Below, piece by piece: positions 1 through 7,600 of a stretch of 13,214 bases of DNA. The stretch's first letter is position 1, and every line of letters starts with the position of its first letter. The notes under the pieces are model-generated. The model ran no database searches and was not told the origin of the DNA. It saw only the letters and a program-made list of their open reading frames with translations. This stretch comes from Roseburia zhanii (GTDB lineage Bacteria; Bacillota; Clostridia; Lachnospirales; Lachnospiraceae), in assembly GCF_014287635.1 (NCBI RefSeq), contig NZ_JACOPH010000025.1, forward strand, positions 1 through 13,214. The letters are read 5' to 3'. The position numbers and the translations under genes are program-made.

Positions 1-140
1 TAAAAGGCAAGAAGGGTAGCTATGATGCGTACCTGATTCCAGAGAGTGTACAGGAATTTTCCTATACGAAAGATGGTAAAGAAATCAAGGGATTCCAGTA
101 TAAGTTTAAGATGGAATTTCCACCGAAAAAGGACAAATAG
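1..140 (+). CDS. C-terminal end of an unrecognised protein (truncated by window edge)
   Basis: An open frame runs from the window edge (first whole codon at 3) to TAG at 138-140 and gives the last 45 residues of a protein. The piece is rich in lysine and aromatic residues (SYDAYLIPESVQEFSY, then a KGFQYKFKMEF stretch) and ends in PPKKDK. The alternating hydrophobic and polar residues suggest beta strands. It has no membrane segment or recognisable motif. Its place upstream of ICE-type genes on the same strand suggests another gene of the element. I do not recognise the family. The frame and stop are clear; the function is unknown. Confidence 0.6.
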   Translation, partial: KGKKGSYDAYLIPESVQEFSYTKDGKEIKGFQYKFKMEFPPKKDK

Positions 141-215
141 AAGAAAACAATTCCAAAATAATTTGTAAGATTTTGTCGAAAACTGTCATGTATATAGTGA
201 AGGGAGGACTTTGGC

Positions 216-455
216 ATGAATAAGGAAAAAGAAATAGATATGCTGAAAGAAAAACTTGACTATTATACGTTGGTAGCAACCGATGAGGAATTTGATGCCG
301 AAGAAGTTATAAAAATTGTAAAAAGGCTGGAAGAACTTGAACCGACAGAAGCACCGGAAAAATCTGTTGATGAATTTTTGGACGATTTCTGGAAATATTG
401 CGAGGAACGAGAAAGGGAGGAAAAAATACTAGAAGAATTTCGGAAGCAGAAATAG
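216..455 (+). CDS. Small acidic helical protein resembling the cytoplasmic head of DUF4367/anti-sigma-like proteins
   Basis: This is a 79-residue protein with an excellent ribosome binding site (AGGGAGG at 201-207, 8 bases before ATG). It is strongly charged, almost all helical, and has no membrane segment or cysteine pair. The pattern 'YTLVATDEEFDAEEV...IVKRLEELEP', then a 'DFWKYCEEREREEKIL' helix, matches from memory the N-terminal 70-80 residues of Lachnospiraceae membrane-anchored proteins (often with DUF4367 or anti-sigma-like outer parts). There this head is followed by a basic stretch and one membrane span. Here the reading frame stops exactly where those should begin (FRKQK, stop), so it is either a naturally short soluble form or a remnant. 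It lies 75 bases after the previous stop. A role in binding a sigma factor or other regulator is inference only. Confidence 0.75.
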   Translation: MNKEKEIDMLKEKLDYYTLVATDEEFDAEEVIKIVKRLEELEPTEAPEKSVDEFLDDFWKYCEEREREEKILEEFRKQK

Positions 456-528
456 CTGTATCTATGATGAAAAAAGTGTGGTATTATGAGAGAAAGAAAT
501 TTGCAAATCGCAAGTTGTGAGGGTAATT

Positions 529-1185
529 ATGATAAAGTTTTTGAATGATATCAGGAATGTAGAAAAACCAATATCTAATAATAGAAAAATTATAAATACT
601 ATAGCTGTATTGTTCCTTGGAATAGCTTTGGGGACTTTTTCAAAATTTTTGGATTTTCGTCAAGCTGAACTTCCCAGTGGGCTTATGGCAATAGATGCAG
701 CATTAGATGTTCATAACTTCCTTGGACGTTTTGCAATCTGGGTATTGATTGCACTGTGTATTTCTATTTATAGCAATTCTGCAATAAGAGCAAGCATTAA
801 TGTTTTTGCATTCTTTATTGGTATGGTTGCAAGTTACTATTTGTATTCAAACTATATTGCAGGATTTTTTCCAAGAAGTTATGCGGTGATTTGGTTTGGA
901 TTTACAGCTGTTTCTCCATTATTGTCTTTTGCCTGCTGGTATGCAAGGGGGAAAAGCAAACTGGCACTTATACTATCGGCGCTGATTTTGGCAGTATTGT
1001 TCAATATGTGCTTTGTATATGGATGCTGGTATTTTAATGCAAAATCTGTTTTGGAAGTGATAGTCTTTATTATTGGACTTATTGTTTTGAGGAGAGACAC
1101 ATTGAGGAGTTCTGCGCTAATGGGAACAATTAGTATAGTTCTTGCAGTTTTACTTGATATGGTTATTCCATTTCATTTTGGATAA
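529..1185 (+). CDS. Multi-pass membrane protein of unknown function (DUF6518-like)
   Basis: The protein has 218 residues and about seven predicted membrane spans, near residues 22-41, 64-82, 85-112, 117-138, 143-167, 170-187 and 193-217. Short loops and no large outside domain are visible. GTG at 517 could extend it by four codons, but ATG at 529 is preferred because GTGAGGG (517-523) then serves as its ribosome binding site with a 5-base spacer. The hydrophobic pattern (LGIALGTFSKFLD near the start, 'FACWYARGKSK' in the middle) reminds me of small clostridial membrane proteins annotated DUF6518; this is recall, not a search. The gene is visibly more AT-rich than the large gene downstream, with many TTT, ATA and TTG codons, which suggests separate acquisition as cargo. 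It follows the 79-residue gene by 73 bases on the same strand. Substrate and role are unknown. Confidence 0.8.
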   Translation: MIKFLNDIRNVEKPISNNRKIINTIAVLFLGIALGTFSKFLDFRQAELPSGLMAIDAALDVHNFLGRFAIWVLIALCISIYSNSAIRASINVFAFFIGMVASYYLYSNYIAGFFPRSYAVIWFGFTAVSPLLSFACWYARGKSKLALILSALILAVLFNMCFVYGCWYFNAKSVLEVIVFIIGLIVLRRDTLRSSALMGTISIVLAVLLDMVIPFHFG

Positions 1186-1247
1186 ACAACTTCAAGTTTG
1201 TCGGTGCAACACTAATACCACACAAAACTTAATATCAACACAGCGTC

Positions 1248-1281
1248 AGAGCGTATGGGAAAACCTGTACGCTCTTTTTTT
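1248..1281 (+). terminator. Intrinsic-terminator-like hairpin just before a ribosome binding site
   Basis: AGAGCGTA (1248-1255) pairs perfectly with TACGCTCT (1268-1275). The stem continues inward by two wobble and two GC pairs to an AAAA loop at 1260-1263, and seven T follow (1275-1281). It has the form of a rho-independent terminator for the membrane-protein gene. It also lies only ten bases before the GGAGG of the next gene, so it may act as an attenuator between genes. Confidence 0.8.
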
Positions 1282-1303
1282 ATCAAAAATGGAGGAAAAT
1301 CAC

Positions 1304-1600
1304 ATGGAAGAAACAAATGTAACAATGACAGCAGAGGAAATGCAGGGCGAACCTGCAGCAAAGGAAAATGAGACAAAGGCGGAGAAGTTTATCCGTATTG
1401 GCGAGTACCGCATGAATAAGGCGGTTGATGCCATTGGCAGGCTGGAGAATCTTGCAAATCGAGGTTCCTACGAGTATACACAGGAACAGGTGGACGCTAT
1501 GTTTCAGGCATTAGAGGGGAGGGTTGCGGAAATTAAGGCAAGGTTTACGCCTAAGAAAACGGCTGAGAGTAAGACTTTCAGCTTTGGTACAACAGAATAG
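1304..1600 (+). CDS. Small conserved ICE protein upstream of the SNF2/methylase gene
   Basis: The protein has 98 residues and starts at ATG 1304, 8 bases after GGAGG (1291-1295). An ATG at 1289 overlaps that ribosome binding site, and the longer frame back to 1142 crosses the hairpin, so both are rejected as starts. After an acidic disordered first 25 residues come helices with the pattern 'AEKFIRIGEYRMNKAVDAIGRLENLANRGSYEYTQEQVDAMFQALE', here split: AEKFIRIGEYRMNKAVDAI (residues about 27-45), NRGSYEY, and a final helix ending EIKARF. I know this pattern from roughly 100-residue proteins directly upstream of giant helicase genes in Lachnospiraceae ICEs, where they are annotated as hypothetical. 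No enzymatic motif is present. A partner role for the giant protein is suggested by position only. Confidence 0.85.
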   Translation: MEETNVTMTAEEMQGEPAAKENETKAEKFIRIGEYRMNKAVDAIGRLENLANRGSYEYTQEQVDAMFQALEGRVAEIKARFTPKKTAESKTFSFGTTE

Positions 1601-1621
1601 GAATGTAACGGGAAATAAAGG

Positions 1622-1656
1622 AAAGGCAGTCATGTAGTGTATGTGGCTGCCTTTTT
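1622..1656 (+). terminator. Terminator-like hairpin before the giant gene
   Basis: AAAGGCAG (1622-1629) pairs with CTGCCTTT (1647-1654) and is followed by a short T run ending at 1656. The ATG at 1641 lies in the loop. A near copy stands after the giant gene at 10277-10303. The hairpin is 17 bases before the ribosome binding site of the giant gene, so it may limit transcription into that gene unless antitermination occurs. Confidence 0.7.
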
Positions 1657-1673
1657 GTCGTATCTATGACAGG

Positions 1674-1679
1674 AAGGAG
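1674..1679 (+). promoter_or_regulatory. Ribosome binding site that fixes the giant gene start at GTG 1686
   Basis: AAGGAG lies 6 bases before GTG 1686. The ATG at 1641 in the same frame sits in the loop of the preceding hairpin and has no such site, so the 15 extra residues it would add are not believed. Confidence 0.8.
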
Positions 1680-1685
1680 AACTGC

Positions 1686-4600
1686 GTGAGAAAATATGAT
1701 TTTATATCGGCTCTGGCAAAGGAGACAGCAGCCGAGGTTGTCAAAAATCGTGAGGAATGGATGAAATACCTAACTACAGCGGCGAGATTATACAAGTATC
1801 CGTTCCGGGAACAGCTTTTAATCTATGCACAAAGACCGGACGCAACAGCGTGTGCTTCCATAGAGCTGTGGAATGAGCGTATGCACTGCTGGGTAAACAA
1901 AGGGGCAAAAGGTATCGCACTTTTGGACGAGGATGATGCACATGGAAAGCGTCTGAAATATGTATTTGATGTTTCAGATGTCCATGCGGCAAGGAGAATC
2001 GGACGGTATCCGGAACTCTGGGAATTACATGAGGAACATAAGGAAGATGTAATTAAGCGTCTGGAGCAGACTTATGGTGCTACCGATGATAAGAAGCTGT
2101 TTGAAGAAAGACTTATGGAGATAGCTGAGAGGATTGCGGCAGATTATTATGAGGAATTGTTGCCGGATTTGCAGTACATGATCGAGGGCAGTTTTTTAGA
2201 AGGACTGGACGAGCAGAATGTCGGTATCCGCTTGAGGGAGACATTATCGGACAGCATTTCCTTTACACTTTTATCTGCCTGTGGTGCAGATATGCAGGAG
2301 TATGGTTCGGAATTTTCTTTCGATTTTATCCATGAATTTAATTCCATGGACACCCTTGCAGTACTTGGAGATGCAGCCAATGAGCTTGCAAAACCGGTAC
2401 TTTTAGAGATTGGAAGAACCATAAGGGCATATAACAGAAGCCACGAACAGGAACAAACAGAAAATTTAACGCAGAAAGGACTTGCAAATACTTCTGAAAT
2501 AGACTACAATGCGTTAAAGCGTGAAAGCAAAAGCGGACATGAGGAATATAGTGACAACAATCCAAACAGCGTAGAAAGGGGCAATAGAGATGAATCTGAC
2601 ATACGAAAAGAACGGGGATTATCTGATACCGACATTACAGGCGGACATTCAGCCGGAGGGAACCGTAACGAAGTACGGAATGATGAGGGAGACTTATCTG
2701 AAGGAGAACCACAGGGGCGTGTACTCAGCGTTTCTTCTGAAAGGGACATTGAAAGAACATCTGCTGACCATTCAGAAGCAGGCAGAGGAGAGAATGGAGA
2801 AGCTGACAAGCCAGATGGCGGCAACCGAGGGAGTGACAGAACAGCTCAAGGAAACCGAGCAGATGCTTTGGGTAGCGAAGATGAACAGCATTCGGAACCG
2901 AGCAGAGGAAGTGGTTCTGGGAGAACTGGTTTACAGTCTGTAACAGACACAGATGATCTTCTCCGGGGAGAAGCACCGGAATCTACCTTTACACAACTCA
3001 GCCTGTTTCCTTCTTTTGAGGAGCAGGTCGGAACAGTCGCAGCAGCGGAAGCAAGTATGAAATATACCATGCCCGCTGCTTTTTCTTTGCCACAGAATGA
3101 GCTTGAAACCATTTTAAGGAGTGGCGGAGGAAAACAGCACAGCAGAAAGCGTATTTTTGCAAAGTACACAGAGGGCAGAAATGCCGAGCAGATGGTGGAT
3201 TTTCTGAAAAATGAATACGGTCAGACCGGAAAAGGCTTTGAAATCAATGGGAATCCGGTATCGGTGTGGTTCGATGAGCATGGCATGAGTGTCGGCTATG
3301 GAACACAGGCAAGGGAAACACCGATTGTTACGATGGATTGGGAAGATGTGGAGAGCCATATCCGTTCTATGATCGAAAATGGTACTTATATGAGTGTCAG
3401 TGAAGCATTTCTTGTGGATACACAGGAGAGAAATCGTGTTGCCAACCAGATCTATTTCTTTCTGCGGGATGGCATGGATGAAATGCCGGAGGAGCTTGGC
3501 TTAAAGGCAGGAAATTATCCGGAAAGTGAAGCAAAACTCATGGAGCTGCTTTCCACACATGAGGGCAGGGAACAGCTTAAAAATATTTTGGAAGATGCGG
3601 CAAACCGCCTTGCTTCTGGAGAAGCAGAATTAAAATGGCGGCATGTGAAATCACCGGAATATCTGTTATCGGAGATAGCAGACCTTGACAGGGAGAGACT
3701 GGTATTTCCATTGCCGGATGCGGTGGAGGTAGCACAGGAAGATTTTATCACACAGGATGAAATCGACTATGCACTTGGCAGAGGAAGCGGCTATGAGCAT
3801 GGAGCTTTCCGTATCTATGAGTATTTCATGGAAGGACATGACCAGAAAGAAACAGTTGCTTTTCTGAAAAATGAATATGGCATTGGCGGTGGTTCCGGTG
3901 GACTGCCGGGCAATGATGATTCCCATAATGAACATGATGGAAAAGGTATCCGTCTGGAGAAAGGCAGTTATGGCAATCCGTATGCAAAAGTGCTTCTGAA
4001 CTGGAATGTTGTGGAAAAACGGCTTAGGGAGCTGATCCATGAGGATAAATATTTATCTCCACAGGGGAAAGAAAACTATAAGGCATACAAGGAAGAACAG
4101 GCAGAGAAAGCAAGACAGCGAGAGCTTTCCCGTCTGGAGCATGGACAGCGGTTAGAGTGTAAGAAAGACATTGATGCACTGATTGCTGAGAAATTCAATG
4201 GTTTTGTTCTTCCGAGGAATACCGCAGATGAGATCATAGATAAATATGGCATTGACTGTGTGGAATTTGTTCTTGCAAATACGGTTACGCATTTTGATTA
4301 TGATGGTCGTTTTTCACGGAACAATAAGGACTGGGCAAAGGGCATTGTTGCGGAAAATGAGTGGCAGAACAACGATCTGATTCTAAGCTCACATCCGGCG
4401 GTATTGGACGGATTTACCAATCAGGCGAGAAGATATATCAATGTGCTTCGGGAAAAAGAAAAGGAAGCACAGCAAAGAATCACGATTGATGGATATGAGT
4501 GTGTTCTGGTTGATGAGTGGGGCAGTGAAAAAGAGAAATACCTGCTTGGAAATAACATAGAGGACAGCAGTTTTTATTATGCGCAGGTCAATGGGAAAAC

Positions 4601-7600
4601 CTTTGAATATGACCATAAGCCGGAGCGTGGCGAAGTAGAGGACGATTATACCAATGCCATTGCAGAGGAAGATATTGACAGGCACGAAGCAGAAGTGTTT
4701 TCACGCTTTGAGGGGACGGATGGTATTGCAGAGCTGGATGAAGTGCAGGAATTAGCGTGGCATGTGGTACATGATGCAGATGATGAATATGGCAATCCGA
4801 CACAATGGAGTGCCACCTTATCAGAGGGAGTATTTCTTTGGATTGATAAGGAAGTGGACGGATATGCTATTTATGATACGGCAGACACCACCCGTCCGGC
4901 ATTGGAGACATTTTCGACTTTGCAGGAAGCAATGGACTGGGGCAATGAGCTTGCAGAAAGTGGCAGGGAAGCAGAAGCGGAGTTTTCTGATGAAAAGGAA
5001 CAGAATGTTGTTACAGAACAGACCGAAGATGAACTGGACAGTATAGATACGCAGTCTGCCCGTGAGCGTCTGGAGAATGGTGAAGCAGACCGACAGACAG
5101 AGGAAATGCTGTCACAGGTGCTTACCGGAGAATGGGAGCCGCTTACACCTTCGGCAGAGGAGAATAAGACTGTACAGGAAAGATCTGTGGCTACACCGGA
5201 TAAAAGCAACGCAGTCAATTTTCATATCAGTGATGATCGCTTGGGCGAAGGCTCTCCAAAAGAGAAATTCCAGAGAAATGTTGCAGCAATCAGGCTGTTG
5301 GAGCAGATCGAGGGCGAAAACCGTTATGCTACACCGCAGGAACAGCAGATTTTATCCCAGTATGTCGGCTGGGGTGGTCTTGCCGATGCGTTTGACGAGA
5401 GCAAATCAAACTGGTCAGCAGAATATCACCAGTTAAAGGAACTGCTATCACCGGAGGAGTACCGCATGGCAAGGGAGAGTACCTTGAATGCCCATTATAC
5501 AAGTCCGGTCATTATCCGCCAGATGTACGAAACATTGGAGAAAATGGGATTTTCCAAAGGAAATGTACTGGAGCCTTCCATGGGTATCGGCAACTTTTTC
5601 GGTATGATGCCGGATTCCATGAAAGAGAGCAGGCTTTACGGAGTAGAGCTGGACAGCATTACCGGACGCATTGCAAAGCAGCTTTATCCGCAGGCAGATG
5701 TGCAGATCAAAGGCTTTGAAAAGACTGATTATCCGAATGATTTCTTTGATGTGGCAATCGGAAATGTGCCTTTTGGTCAGTATAAGGTGGCAGACAAGCA
5801 GTATGATAAAAACAATTTCCTGATTCATGATTATTTCTTTGCAAAGACGTTGGATAAGGTGCGTCCCGGAGGTGTGGTTGCTTTTATCACAAGTAAGGGA
5901 ACTATGGACAAGGCAAGTCCGGAGGTCAGAAGATACCTTGCACAGCGTGCAGACCTGCTAGGTGCGGTGAGACTTCCGAATACCGCATTTAAGGCAAATG
6001 CAGGAACAGAAGTGACTTCGGATATATTATTTTTCCAGAAGCGTGACCGCATGGTAGAGCGTGAGCCGGACTGGGTACATCTGGGAGAGGATGCAGATGG
6101 CATTGCAATGAACGCTTACTTTGCACAGCATCCGGAGCAGATCGTAGGAAAGATGGAAATGGTATCCGGTCCTTATGGCATGGAAAGCACCTGCAGGGCA
6201 GATGACAGCAGACCTTTTGCGGAGCAGTTAGCAAAAGCACTTGAAAACATTACAGGACAGATTGATACGATTGATCTGGATGAGGAGCTTGCGGATGACA
6301 TGAGCAGGCAGAGTATTCCGGCTGATCCGTCCGTTAAAAATTTCAGCTATACCGTAGTTGAGAATGAAGTGTATTACCGTGAAAATTCTGTCATGAAGCC
6401 TGTGGAAGTATCAGACACCGCAAAAGAACGTATCAAGGGAATGGTGGCAATCCGTAACTGTACGCAGGAGCTGATTGATATGCAGCTTGAGGAATATTCC
6501 GATGCGGCAATCAAGGGAAAACAGGCGGAATTAAACACATTATACGATTCCTTCTTGAAAAAATATGGTCTGATCAATTCGCAGACGAATAAGAGAGCCT
6601 TTAATCAGGACAGCAGTTATTGCCTGTTGTGTTCTTTGGAAAAACTTGATGATGAGGGCAATTTCAAGGGCAAAGCGGATATGTTCACGAAGCGTACCAT
6701 TAAAAGGGCAGAGGTGGTCACAAGTGTGGATACTGCAAGTGAAGCATTGGCAGTATCTTTAGCAGAGAAAGCTAAAATCGACCTTGATTATATGGCAGAG
6801 CTGACTGAAAAGGACAAGGATACGCTGATTGAGGAGCTTCGTGGTGTTATTTTCCAGAACCCGCTTACCGATGTCTGGGAGACAGCAGACCAGTATCTCA
6901 GCGGAAATGTGCGTGAGAAACTTGCCATTGCAGCAACCTATGCGGAAAATCATCCGGAATATGCTCCAAATGTGCAGGCTCTTACGCAGGTACAGCCGAG
7001 GGAGCTGGACGCATCGGAGATTGAGGTGCGTATTGGTGCCACATGGATTGATCCAAAATATATCAATGATTTCATGCGTGATACGTTCCAGACACCGGAG
7101 CATTTATTCCGCAGAGATACGATTGGGGTGCAGTTTTCGGGTGTGACCGGAGAGTGGAACATTAAAGGGAAAAACGCTGATTTTGGAAATACGCTTGTCA
7201 ACATGACCTATGGTACAAGCCGGGTAAATGCCTATAAGATACTGGAAGATTCCTTAAATCTGAAAGACACAAGAGTTTATGATACCATTGAGGAAGATGG
7301 AAAGGAAAAAAGAGTTCTTAATAAAAAGGAAACCATGATTGCAAGCCAGAAGCAGGAAGCGATAAGGGAAGCATTTAAGGACTGGGTATTCCATGATCCG
7401 GAGCGCAGGCAGACACTTGTGGCAAAATATAATGAGCTTTTCAATTCCACCAGACCAAGAGAATATGACGGTTCGCATCTGAAATTTCCGGGCATGACAC
7501 CGGATATTGAATTAAAGCCGCATCAGAAAAATGCGGTTGCCCATGTGCTGTATGGGGATAATACCCTGCTTGCACACTGCGTTGGTGCCGGAAAGACCTT

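Noticed and set aside
162..198. Promoter before the 79-residue gene
   Set aside because: TTGTCG and TATAGT-like boxes exist but the spacing is 14 or less, and other pairings are about 23. None is near 17.
464..520. 18-codon frame MMKKVWYYERKKFANRKL before the membrane protein, as a leader peptide
   Set aside because: It has no ribosome binding site and no attenuator follows. Its stop overlapping the next ribosome binding site is probably chance.
1142..1303. Longer start for the 98-residue protein
   Set aside because: The extension overlaps the membrane-protein gene and the terminator hairpin. ATG 1304 has a good GGAGG.
1641..1685. ATG 1641 as the start of the giant gene
   Set aside because: It lies in the loop of the 1622-1656 hairpin and has no ribosome binding site. 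GTG 1686 has AAGGAG at the right distance and begins the family-like sequence.
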